In this document: positions 9,088 through 17,241 of the stretch, piece by piece
Layout: the number at the start of each line of letters is the position of its first letter
Numbering within the stretch: position 1 is the stretch's first letter
NCBI RefSeq assembly: GCF_002909235.1
Contig: NZ_PHQQ01000024.1
Location: forward strand, 41,576-105,575
Source: Arenibacter catalasegens
Lineage (GTDB): Bacteria; Bacteroidota; Bacteroidia; Flavobacteriales; Flavobacteriaceae
Length of the DNA stretch: 64,000 nucleotides
Direction: 5' to 3'
Made by a program: the position numbers and the translations under genes
The notes under the pieces: model-generated
What the model was told of the DNA's origin: nothing
Database searches by the model: none
Seen by the model: only the letters and a program-made list of their open reading frames with translations

Positions 9088-9740
9088 TCTCTTTTTAAAT
9101 ATAAATTTTTGGCCACATTTTCTGAAATAACAAATTGCTGGGAATTGATGTCAATAAGGAAGGAATTGTCAAAAGGTTCAATATCCAGCAATTTCATGGT
9201 ATCCCCAATAGCTATTTTATTTTTATTCAAGTATCTTAAAAAATTATCCGAAGAATCCTTTACACCTACAAATACTCCTTCTTCCTTAATTTTAAACTCG
9301 GAAAGACGAATACTATTTACTTTGGCAATTTCTCCATTTCCATTAGGAATAGGATGACCATGAGGGTCAAACTGAGGGTTTCCAAGGTAAGCTTCTAATT
9401 TATTGGTAAGCTTTTCCGATTTAATATGTTCCAATTGTTCAGCAATATCATGGACTTCATTCCAAGGGAAATTCAATTTTTCTACTAAAAAAGTTTCCCA
9501 AAGACGATGTTTTCTAACAATTAAAATAGCTTTGACCCTTCCCTTTCTTGAAAGTCGACTTCCTTTATATTTGGTATAATCTAACTAACCCTTATTGGAA
9601 AGCTTTTGTAACATGTCTGTTACAGAAGAGGCTTTGGTCTGCATTTTTTCTGCTATTGAGTTGGTACTTATCTCATCTTGGCTACCCTCTTGCAGAGCAT
9701 AAATTTCTTTTAAATAATTCTCTTCCGCTTGAGACAACAT
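9084..9740 (-). pseudogene. DtxR/MntR-family metalloregulator interrupted by an in-frame TAG
   Basis: From the ATG at 9740 the frame reads a normal MntR-type winged helix (SQAEENYLKEIYALQEG, then SIAEKMQTKASSVTDMLQKL). It meets TAG at codon 52 (9585-9587), where relatives have a residue between KG and LDY. The same frame then continues intact through KHRLWETFLVEKL, the metal-binding stretch ending AEQLEH and an FeoA-like C-terminal module, stopping at 9084. One base change would restore a 218-residue regulator. It is the first gene of the feo operon and overlaps the next by 4 bases. Either the gene is freshly inactivated, a downstream start makes a partial protein, or the base is a sequencing error. 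Confidence 0.75.
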
Positions 9741-9757
9741 TCTTTTTTACTTTGCCA

Positions 9758-9797
9758 TAAAGATAATTATATATTTTTAGATTAGCCTAAAAATATA
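9758..9797 (-). promoter_or_regulatory. feo operon promoter with DtxR/MntR-type operator
   Basis: A perfect 11-bp inverted repeat, TATATTTTTAG and CTAAAAATATA, spans 9770-9797 with the 6-base spacer ATTAGC. Its core TTAGATTAGCCTAA closely resembles the DtxR/IdeR box (TTAGGTTAGCCTAACCTAA). It lies directly upstream of a -7-like element (TATCTTTA, 9758-9765), so a bound repressor would block transcription. Metal-loaded DtxR/MntR-type protein from this operon is the likely ligand. Confidence 0.7.
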
Positions 9798-9932
9798 TTT
9801 CAATATACCTACATTGATTGAGCACTTAGTTGAAAATGCCATAAAATAGTACTTGAGAATTTTTATCAAATTATTTACATGATATTTATCAAAACATATA
9901 TTACTTTTAAAAAAAATATTTCAAAACGTATT

Positions 9933-10772
9933 ATGAAAAAATCAATGTTCACCTTAACGTTAAAAAAATTATTTCTGCCAGTGTTGATGATTGGCATGTT
10001 TATGGCCAATGCCCAACAAAAGGTAGGTGGGCTGGCACTTTATACCGTCCGAGATAATATGGGAGCGGATGCCAAAGCCACACTTATGGCAGTTGCTGAG
10101 GCTGGATATAAAAATATTGAAGCTGCAGGGTATAAGGATGGGAAATTTTATAATCTGGCCCCAAAGGATTTCAACAAATTACTTAAAGAAGTGGGACTAT
10201 CTCCTATTAGCACACATCAGGGAGGAGTTACCTTAGAGAATGCAGATACCATGATCGCCGATGTTAAAGCGGCAGGCTTCAAATACTTTGTGCTTCCTTC
10301 TTCCCCCAAAGAATTGAGGGATGACAATAAACAACTCGCTTCTTTCATGAACATCCTGGGCGAAAAATGTCATAAGGCTGGATTGAAACTCCTATACCAC
10401 AATCACGCTTTTGAATTCGAAAAAGGGGGTGATGGCGTAGTTCCCTATGATTACTTACTGGAAAATACAAATCCAAAATATGTAAATTTCCAAATGGACC
10501 TTTACTGGGTAACCAAAGCAAATCAAGATCCTGTGACGTATTTTAACAAATACCCTGGGAGGTTTAAAATGTGGCATGTAAAGGATATGGACGACCAAGG
10601 AAGGTTTGCCCCTGTGGGTAACGGGCAAATTAATTTTTCCGAGATCCTTGCACAAAAAAAGAAATCAGGGATGAAATACTACATGGTGGAACAAGATAAA
10701 ACTTTTGACATGACACCTTTGGAGGCTATAAAAATTAGTCATAAGGGGATTATCAAAATAGGATTTAAATAA
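9933..10772 (+). CDS. Secreted sugar phosphate isomerase/epimerase-like TIM barrel protein
   Basis: A 279-residue protein of the xylose-isomerase-like TIM-barrel family (YcjR/IolE-like). It opens with the signal peptide MKKSMFTLTLKKLFLPVLM ending ANAQQ, so it is exported. The ATG at 9933 is chosen because the 18 codons upstream (from 9879) would put a charged tail before the signal. Barrel motifs include LYHNHAFEFE, QMDLYWVTKA and MWHVKDMD, which carry the His/Glu/Asp metal-site residues of the family, and MVEQDK near the end. Relatives isomerise or epimerise sugars; here the substrate is unknown. It is a single-gene unit followed by a terminator. Confidence 0.85.
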   Translation: MKKSMFTLTLKKLFLPVLMIGMFMANAQQKVGGLALYTVRDNMGADAKATLMAVAEAGYKNIEAAGYKDGKFYNLAPKDFNKLLKEVGLSPISTHQGGVTLENADTMIADVKAAGFKYFVLPSSPKELRDDNKQLASFMNILGEKCHKAGLKLLYHNHAFEFEKGGDGVVPYDYLLENTNPKYVNFQMDLYWVTKANQDPVTYFNKYPGRFKMWHVKDMDDQGRFAPVGNGQINFSEILAQKKKSGMKYYMVEQDKTFDMTPLEAIKISHKGIIKIGFK

Positions 10773-10835
10773 GAATCCAACCAATTTCAACTGCCTATAA
10801 AATGGTGTTGAAAATGAATTGGTTTCTTTATAGCT

Positions 10836-10876
10836 AAACGGCTGCCAGGGTTTATCCATGGTAGCCGTTTGTTTTT
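10836..10876 (+). terminator. Rho-independent terminator
   Basis: The stem AAACGGCTGCCA pairs with TGGTAGCCGTTT (one G-T pair) around an 11-base loop, followed by GTTTTTC. It lies 63 bases after the TIM-barrel gene and before the convergent metal-ATPase gene. Confidence 0.75.
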
Positions 10877-10912
10877 CAACTCTCCGCTGCAACACTATAT
10901 TATGTGTTAGGC

Positions 10913-12895
10913 TTAATCAAGATCATATCTTAGCAACCTCAGTGCATTGATGACTACCAACAAGGTAGACCCTTCATGAATGGCTACAGCCATACCTATA
11001 TTCGCAAACCCGAAAAGCGTAGCCGGAATTAAAAATGCCACGACGCCCATACTGATCCATAGGTTTTGCTTAATAATTGCTTTGGATTTTCTGCTTAACC
11101 CGATTACAAAGGGAAGGCTTTCTATCTTGTCCGACATTAAGGCCACGTCGGCGGTTTCCAAAGCTACATCGCTCCCTGCTGCCCCCATGGCAATACCAAC
11201 CGTACTGCTAGCCATAGCCGGGGCATCATTTACCCCGTCTCCTACCATGGCTATTTTTACGCCATTTTTCTGAAACTCTTGTATGGCCTTTACCTTGTCC
11301 TCGGGAAGCAAATTGCCTTTGGCCTCGGTAAGTCCAATTTGTCTTGCAATGGAGTCGCCCACGTTTTGATGGTCCCCAGTCAGCATAATCATTTGTTTAA
11401 TCCCAATTTCCTTAAGTCGCTCCAAGGTTGCAGCGGCACTTTTTCTGGGAACATCCATAACACTCAACAATCCAATAAGCACTTGCTTATAACCCACCAA
11501 CATAACCGTCTGCCCGTCCTTATGCCATTGGCTAATTTGGTCTTGGGCTTCAGAAGAAATAGGGATTCCCGCATCCTTCATCAACTGTACATTGCCTATT
11601 AAAATATACCCATCGTTATATTCTGCTTTTACCCCCTTCCCTTGAACGGCCTGCATATTAGTGGACCGCTGCTTGTTTTCAACGCCATACTTCTCCTTAA
11701 GGTCTTTTGTAATACTCTTCGCCAAAGGGTGATTGCTTAAACTCTCTACGTCAGCCACCATATTCAGAAACTCATTTTTATCAAATCCATTTATAGGAAG
11801 CACATTTATCAACCTTGGTTTGCCTTCGGTAAGCGTACCCGTTTTATCAAAGGCTATGGTAGTTAGGCTTCCCAAATCTTCAAGGGCTCGCCCTCCCTTA
11901 ATAAGTACACCTTTTTTGGCCGCTCTAGCAATGGCGCTCAAGACTGCACTTGGTGTTGAAATGGCCAAAGCACAAGGACTTGAAGCTACCAATACACTAA
12001 TGGCCCTATAAAGACTTTCTTTTACGGTCTCATCAATTATCAAATGAACGAAACACAAACTAACCACCAAAGTAATAACTGCAGGTACAAACCATTTTTC
12101 AAATTTCTTGGTCAATCGTTGTGTGGGCGATTTTTTGGTTTCTACTTCACTTACCATTTTTACCAACCTGGAAATAGTAGCATCCACATTCAATTTTAAA
12201 ACTTGAACCTCCAGTATCGCATCCCCGTTAATAGTTCCTGTAAAGACGACATGGGACTGGTTTATTTCACTAAAATTTGGAAGATTAATGGTATCGGTAA
12301 TCGCTGTTTTGTCTACGGGAATACTCTCACCAGTTATAGGTGACTGATCAATACTACTACTCCCTTTTACAATAACCCCATCTGCCGATATTTTGGTATT
12401 CGGTTTTACCACTATAATATCGTTCAACTTCAATTCCTCAACTGGAATTTCCTTAATATCCTGACCATTTTTAAGCCACGCGGACTTAGGGGAAAGCTCT
12501 CCCAGGGCCTTAATGGATTTTGTGGCCTTGTTCATGGCATAATGTTCTAAAGCATGCCCTAAACTAAATAAAAACAACAATAAGGCCCCCTCACCCCAAC
12601 TGTCTATAAATGCAGCCCCTATTGCCGCAACGATCATTAAAAAATCAATTTCAAACTCCCCTTTCCGAATCTTGCCAATAGCCTCTAGAAGAGTAAAATA
12701 TCCTCCAAAGAAATAAGCGGCTATATAGCCCACTAATACAGCCCATTCCGGGGCCTGGAATAAGGTGGACAAAATCAACCCTAAAAAAAAGAACACTCCA
12801 CTTAAAATTGCAAAATAAAGTTCTGTCTTTTCACCAAAAACTCCACCATGGTCGTGATTATGGTCATGCTTTTTAGAATCTTGATGTGACTTCAT
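10913..12895 (-). CDS. Heavy-metal P-type ATPase, P1B-4 type
   Basis: A 660-residue metal-exporting ATPase. It has a His-rich N-terminus (HDHNHDHGG) but no HMA ferredoxin-like domain. The actuator motif TGES is at about 188-191, the membrane metal motif SPC at about 306-308 and the phosphorylation motif DKTGTLT at about 350-356. GDGVNDAP sits near the C-terminus, followed by HEGSTLLVVINALRLL in the last helix. SPC plus HEGST is the P1B-4 signature (Co2+, Fe2+ or Zn2+ efflux), distinct from CPC-type ZntA. The ATG at 12895 is chosen because the TTG at 12916 falls inside the promoter. It is preceded by a Fur-family gene and a palindrome, so metal-dependent repression is likely. Confidence 0.9.
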   Translation of the reverse strand: MKSHQDSKKHDHNHDHGGVFGEKTELYFAILSGVFFFLGLILSTLFQAPEWAVLVGYIAAYFFGGYFTLLEAIGKIRKGEFEIDFLMIVAAIGAAFIDSWGEGALLLFLFSLGHALEHYAMNKATKSIKALGELSPKSAWLKNGQDIKEIPVEELKLNDIIVVKPNTKISADGVIVKGSSSIDQSPITGESIPVDKTAITDTINLPNFSEINQSHVVFTGTINGDAILEVQVLKLNVDATISRLVKMVSEVETKKSPTQRLTKKFEKWFVPAVITLVVSLCFVHLIIDETVKESLYRAISVLVASSPCALAISTPSAVLSAIARAAKKGVLIKGGRALEDLGSLTTIAFDKTGTLTEGKPRLINVLPINGFDKNEFLNMVADVESLSNHPLAKSITKDLKEKYGVENKQRSTNMQAVQGKGVKAEYNDGYILIGNVQLMKDAGIPISSEAQDQISQWHKDGQTVMLVGYKQVLIGLLSVMDVPRKSAAATLERLKEIGIKQMIMLTGDHQNVGDSIARQIGLTEAKGNLLPEDKVKAIQEFQKNGVKIAMVGDGVNDAPAMASSTVGIAMGAAGSDVALETADVALMSDKIESLPFVIGLSRKSKAIIKQNLWISMGVVAFLIPATLFGFANIGMAVAIHEGSTLLVVINALRLLRYDLD

Positions 12896-12913
12896 AGATA
12901 AGTTATTTATAGG

Positions 12914-12948
12914 CAAAATTAACCGTATTGTACATGCAATGTATGTGC
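12914..12948 (-). promoter_or_regulatory. Promoter of the metal ATPase with Fur-like palindrome
   Basis: On the minus strand, TAATTTTG (12914-12921) matches the Bacteroidota -7 box. Immediately upstream, 12930-12948 (GTACATGCAATGTATGTGC) is an imperfect 19-bp palindrome with 14 of 19 positions symmetric, in the place of a repressor operator. The Fur-family gene ends right beside it, making its product the obvious candidate ligand. Confidence 0.5.
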
Positions 12949-12949
12949 A

Positions 12950-13363
12950 TTATTGGTTACAGTGCTCACAAATACCCTTTACCAGCATATTCACATCTTC
13001 TGGAATAAATTTTTTAGGAAGATTAATTTGAGGAATCCTATGCTCAGTTAAGCATGTTGTTTTATTACATTTTGTACAATGAAAGTGTAAATGCAGGTCC
13101 GAGTGCCTTGCCATACCCTCATCGTGATCGCAAAGCGCGTATTTGGGAATTCCTGTCCCATCGTCTATTTGATGAACAATACACTTTTCTTCAAATGTCT
13201 TTAAAGTCCTATATAAGGTAGTCCTATCGGATTTTTCAAAATTCTCCTCTACAGTGGTAAGACTAACAGCCGACTTCTGTGAGGCCATGAATTGATATAC
13301 CAAAAGGCGCATAGCTGTAGGTCTAACTCCAAATTTCTTAAGTTGTATCTCTATTTCCTCCAT
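12950..13363 (-). CDS. Fur-family metal-responsive transcriptional repressor
   Basis: A 137-residue Fur/Zur-type regulator. An N-terminal winged helix contains RPTAMRLLVYQF and SDRTTLYRTLKTFEEK, the recognition helix. The metal site DLHLHFHCTKCNKTTCL has three His and the first CxxC. A second CxxC (ICEHC) closes the protein, completing the structural zinc site. The length is typical of the family. It lies upstream of the P1B-4 ATPase on the same strand, separated by a promoter and palindrome. It therefore probably controls the ATPase and perhaps itself. Whether it reads zinc, iron or cobalt cannot be told from sequence. Confidence 0.9.
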   Translation of the reverse strand: MEEIEIQLKKFGVRPTAMRLLVYQFMASQKSAVSLTTVEENFEKSDRTTLYRTLKTFEEKCIVHQIDDGTGIPKYALCDHDEGMARHSDLHLHFHCTKCNKTTCLTEHRIPQINLPKKFIPEDVNMLVKGICEHCNQ

Positions 13364-13619
13364 AATCTCTGTGAGCGTTTGTAAACTATCCTTTTCTAAT
13401 TGTTCATTGCCAACTAGCTTCTCATTAACACCAAGGTATTATTTTCTATGGTATTCTTTTAACACAATCCATAGTAGTTTTATTATTTTTGCTTAATACT
13501 CCTAATACCTGGTCATAATACTACTCGACATACCAATGGCCTTTCTCAATTCTGCAAAAATTATTTCAGTTTGAATAGTTGCCGTTATATTTTGTATTTT
13601 TAATCTAAACCAAAAACTC

Positions 13620-14927
13620 ATGATCAAACCAACTTTTCTCAGACATACTTATCCTCAAATACTATTTTGTTTTCTAATTTTCAATGCTGTCTTAAATGCT
13701 CAAACCGAATCCTTTCATTACGGGGATGCACTTCCGGACGCACCCGAATTATCCACACGCGGAACCTATAGCGTTGGTGTTCGTACTATGGACTTTGTTA
13801 ATAAAGGACAAGTGGATGTTTTAAATTCGAAAAACGGTGTAGACCCTATTTATAATCGTCCGTTAAAAGTAGAAGTCTGGTATCCGTCCCAATTGCCTAA
13901 AGGAACAAAAGAATCTGTTCTATACAACGAGGTTATGGGAACAGCGCATGACACCTTAAGACCTTTAATTCCATTTACCTTTAAAGGTAGGGCTACCCGC
14001 GATGCCTCTCCTTTGACAACAGATGGTTCTTTTCCTCTTTTGGTAGTAGCACACGGCTATGTTGGGTCAAGATACCTTATGACCTACCTAACGGAGAATT
14101 TGGCTTCCAAAGGCTATGTTGTAGTGGCTATAGACCATACAGACTCCACCTTTAAAGATGCTTCACCTTTCCCAAGTACCTTAGTGAATCGCGCTAAGGA
14201 TATTACATTTATTCTAAACCAAATGGCGAACCTAGGCAAGGCTAAGAATAAAAACTTTTTGTCGGGATTGATAGATTCCGAAAATATTGGCATTATAGGG
14301 TATTCCATGGGAGGTTATGGTGTCTTAAATGTTGCAGGAGCTGGCTATAGCGATGGCCTTATAGGTTTCTTTTCTGGCATGACCGGTGGCAGTAAAGCAA
14401 TAGTGGACCTAACCATGAGCAATCCCGCATATCCAAAAGTAGACCCAAGAATAAAAGCGGTTGTGGCCTTTGCGCCTTGGGGAATGGAGCGTGGTATTTG
14501 GGATGCAGAAGGCTTAAAAGGTCTAAAGGTACCCACCTTTTTTGTTGCAGGAAGCAAAGATGATATATCGGGTTACGAAAAAGGAATTAAGGCTATCTAT
14601 ACTGGTGCTGTAAATGCTGACAGATATTTACTTACCTATAAAAATGCCAGGCACAACGTAGCTCCAAATCCACCCCCAAAAGAATCCTTGGAGCCAGGCC
14701 ACCATATAGATGAATATTATAGATATGCAGAACCTAGCTGGGACCAAAGAAAAATCAACAATGTAAATCAACATTTCCTGACTGCCTTTTTAGGTATTCA
14801 CTTAAAACAAAAGGATTATTCGAAATTTTTGGAGCTACAGGAAAATTCCAATGAAAAGGATTGGACCGGATTTAAGCCGCGATCTTCAACAGGTATGGAG
14901 CTCTTACATGCCAATCCAACGCCCTAA
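13620..14927 (+). CDS. Secreted alpha/beta hydrolase (PAF-acetylhydrolase/dienelactone hydrolase-like)
   Basis: A 435-residue exported hydrolase with a signal peptide ending LNAQ at about residue 28. The nucleophile elbow GYSMGG places the catalytic Ser at 229. An oxyanion region reads PLLVVAHGYVGSRY (about 139-152). The later VPTFFVAGSKDD supplies the acid, and KNARHNVAPN carries the likely catalytic His. The fold matches the platelet-activating-factor acetylhydrolase and dienelactone hydrolase superfamily, which cleaves esters. The substrate is unknown. A short DoxX-like gene starts 74 bases downstream on the same strand. Confidence 0.85.
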   Translation: MIKPTFLRHTYPQILFCFLIFNAVLNAQTESFHYGDALPDAPELSTRGTYSVGVRTMDFVNKGQVDVLNSKNGVDPIYNRPLKVEVWYPSQLPKGTKESVLYNEVMGTAHDTLRPLIPFTFKGRATRDASPLTTDGSFPLLVVAHGYVGSRYLMTYLTENLASKGYVVVAIDHTDSTFKDASPFPSTLVNRAKDITFILNQMANLGKAKNKNFLSGLIDSENIGIIGYSMGGYGVLNVAGAGYSDGLIGFFSGMTGGSKAIVDLTMSNPAYPKVDPRIKAVVAFAPWGMERGIWDAEGLKGLKVPTFFVAGSKDDISGYEKGIKAIYTGAVNADRYLLTYKNARHNVAPNPPPKESLEPGHHIDEYYRYAEPSWDQRKINNVNQHFLTAFLGIHLKQKDYSKFLELQENSNEKDWTGFKPRSSTGMELLHANPTP

Positions 14928-15001
14928 AACATCTAATGGGGGTTTTAAACTCAACCCTATTTTCAATATATTATAATACACATTTTTTTAACAATCAGGC
15001 A

Positions 15002-15373
15002 ATGAGGCTATTCTGGAAAATTATTAAAATATTATTGGCCCTTTTTATGATATATGCAGGGGTGCAACATTTTTTAAAACCCACCTTCTACCTGCCTTTC
15101 GTGCCCCCAATTTTACCTTTTAAATTGGGGGTTATCTATTTTTCGGGAGTTTTAGAGATGGTTGTGGGAATACTTCTCCTCCTTCCCAAATTTGCTAAAT
15201 TGGGAGCTACCGGTATTTTATGGCTCATGCTCCTTTTTCTACCCATACATATTTGGGATGTATTTTCGGACCAACCTGCCATAGGTAGTCCGGAAGCAGC
15301 TATGATTCGCTTGCCCATACAATTAGTCCTTATAGGCCTGGCATGGGGAGTAAGAAAATATGCCACAGAATAG
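15002..15373 (+). CDS. DoxX-family small membrane protein
   Basis: A 123-residue inner-membrane protein with four predicted hydrophobic helices. The pattern FMIYAGVQHFLKPTFYLPFVPP, then GVLEMVVGILLLLP and HIWDVF, is typical of DoxX-like proteins in Bacteroidota. The ATG at 15002 is preferred over the one at 14936 because the extra 22 residues are unrelated to the family. The function of the family is poorly defined; some members act in quinone or thiol redox chemistry. Confidence 0.8.
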   Translation: MRLFWKIIKILLALFMIYAGVQHFLKPTFYLPFVPPILPFKLGVIYFSGVLEMVVGILLLLPKFAKLGATGILWLMLLFLPIHIWDVFSDQPAIGSPEAAMIRLPIQLVLIGLAWGVRKYATE

Positions 15374-15451
15374 CAGTTTACACTGTTGTTATAAATTGTA
15401 GTAAACAGAAAGAATAAGAATTATGGGATTCTAATCCATGCTAAAACAATG

Positions 15452-15459
15452 TAACTTTG
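15452..15459 (+). promoter_or_regulatory. -7 promoter box of the pseudouridine synthase gene
   Basis: TAACTTTG exactly matches TAnnTTTG. Transcription would begin within a few bases of the ATG at 15464. No clear -33 TTTG is present at the usual distance. Confidence 0.45.
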
Positions 15460-15463
15460 GCAC

Positions 15464-16051
15464 ATGCTGGAACTTGCCCATCTTCATTTTAAGATTTACA
15501 AGCCATTCGAAATGCTGAGTCAGTTGCATTCTAATGACGCCAAAGAGTCTCGCAACAAACGATTCTTAAGTGAACTCCATAATTTTCCCGAAGGTATTAT
15601 GCCCATTGGCCGTTTGGATGAAAAATCGGAGGGATTACTCTTACTGACAACAAATGGAAAACTGAGCGATTTAGTAAACCGTTCAGGTGTAGAAAAGGAA
15701 TACTATGCACAGTTGGATGGAGAAATAACCAATGCGGCCATCGAATTAATACAGAATGGAGTGGAAATAGGATTCCACGGCAAGAAATATATAACAAAAA
15801 CCACAATCGTATCCAAGTTATCCATAATCCCCGACTTGCCCGAACCTGACAAAAAATTGAGAATAGGGAGACATAGGCCAACTTCATGGATAAGCATCAC
15901 CATTACCGAAGGAAAGTTCCGTCAGGTCCGTAAAATGACAGCTGCTGTAGGCTTTCCTACGCTAAGATTGATTCGGATACGTATTGGGGACATTAAATTG
16001 GCCAATTTAACCCCAGGGGAAGTAATCCCCATCCACAACTTATCTATTTAG
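15464..16051 (+). CDS. 23S rRNA pseudouridine synthase, RsuA/RluE family
   Basis: A 195-residue enzyme of the RsuA/RluB/E/F group. The catalytic motif GRLDEKSEGLLLLT has Asp52 as the nucleophile-like residue. The N-terminal strand KIYKPFEMLSQ and the C-terminal EGKFRQVRKMTAAVGFPTLRLIR complete the family pattern. It lacks an S4 domain, as RluE does. A -7 box (TAACTTTG, 15452-15459) ends only 5 bases before the ATG, so the mRNA may be leaderless or nearly so. A downstream Met at codon 17 would cut off the conserved first strand and is unlikely to be the start. Confidence 0.88.
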   Translation: MLELAHLHFKIYKPFEMLSQLHSNDAKESRNKRFLSELHNFPEGIMPIGRLDEKSEGLLLLTTNGKLSDLVNRSGVEKEYYAQLDGEITNAAIELIQNGVEIGFHGKKYITKTTIVSKLSIIPDLPEPDKKLRIGRHRPTSWISITITEGKFRQVRKMTAAVGFPTLRLIRIRIGDIKLANLTPGEVIPIHNLSI

Positions 16052-16293
16052 GTTGTCCTACTCAAAATTTATTGTTCTTGTACATGACATACACACAAGA
16101 CCTTCAAGCCCTCCATATTGGTATAACCAATTTGAAAAGGCCTAAATTCCCTAAATAGGGTATAAACTATTTTCACCTCAAAATTGATTTTGATCTGTTA
16201 CGAAAAGCATCTAATCCAAAAAAGAACAACGCATAAATTTACCTTGCCAAGCGCCAGGGAAAGTTTGAGGTCTTTGGCCATTCCGGTATACCA

Positions 16294-16989
16294 TTAGGGT
16301 GCAGTTACACTTATCTCAGAAATCGGGGTAAGAAGTACTTTTCTGAATTCAACTTCCGAACCCTCGGCCTGTAAGGCAATATTTCCACTACTCGCCGTGG
16401 CATTATAACCATGGTTTACCAAATCGCCATTAACCCATACTTTAATTTCATTTTGGAGGCACTCAACGGTCATGGAATTCCATTCGCCCAAAGGTTTTTC
16501 AGATCCATCTGTAAGGTTTTTTACCCTACGCAATTTACCTTCGGTTATTCCCCAATCTTCTTTTGGCCCCCGTCTTTCCACCATATTATCTGTGGTGATA
16601 TCCTGAACAATACACCAAAAATCCCCTGCATTCTCATGCATCATCTGAACCTCAATAGATTTGGGAAACATATCATATAACGATCTCGGTGTAGAGGCAA
16701 ATACCAATACACCACAATTTCCGGGCTTTCCGGCAAAACGATACTCTACTATCAATCTAAAGTCCTGATAAATGGCGTCTGTTATAAGATGACCTTGTGG
16801 CTCTCCCAAGCTCACCAACATACCATCCCTCACAATAAAGGGGTTTATAGCAGTGGGATTGTTGTCCATTTCGGGCACATCTACGTGCCAACCCTCCAAA
16901 TCCTTTCCATTAAAAAGACTTTTTGAGAATGGGGTAGCACAAGACATTAAGATAAAAAAAGTAGCTATAATAACGATTGTGCTTTTCAT
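16294..16989 (-). CDS. DUF1080 (3-keto-disaccharide hydrolase) domain lipoprotein
   Basis: A 231-residue lipoprotein with lipobox LMSC (Cys17), followed by one DUF1080 domain of concanavalin-like beta-sandwich fold. It opens with SLFNGKDLEGWHV and carries DFRLIVEYRF, NCGVLVFAS, SIEVQMMHEN and EWNSMTVECLQNEIKVWVNG in family order. Members cleave or bind modified glycosides, and many 3-keto-glucoside hydrolases belong here. The gene stands alone. Its likely place is the periplasmic face of a membrane, in sugar breakdown. Confidence 0.85.
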   Translation of the reverse strand: MKSTIVIIATFFILMSCATPFSKSLFNGKDLEGWHVDVPEMDNNPTAINPFIVRDGMLVSLGEPQGHLITDAIYQDFRLIVEYRFAGKPGNCGVLVFASTPRSLYDMFPKSIEVQMMHENAGDFWCIVQDITTDNMVERRGPKEDWGITEGKLRRVKNLTDGSEKPLGEWNSMTVECLQNEIKVWVNGDLVNHGYNATASSGNIALQAEGSEVEFRKVLLTPISEISVTAP

Positions 16990-17241
16990 CCTATAATTTT
17001 ATAATTTAATGTAGCCTTTATTGAAAGTTTCCAATTTCATTCCTTATAAATATATCGATTTCCTTTGATATTGCACTTATTAAATTTTTTTAATGGATCT
17101 TTGTAAGGGAGAAAATAGTATCCTGTTCCAGACCCATTCGAATCTTTCTTTTCAAATATCAATAAATTACAAAATTCCCTTTTCTAGGAATAAGACAGTT
17201 TAAATTAAGTAATTTGCAAGCCTTTTAAAACCCCTTTTAAA

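Noticed and set aside
17120..17160. tRNA-like TTCGAATC string upstream of topB
   Set aside because: No acceptor or anticodon stems can be formed around it.
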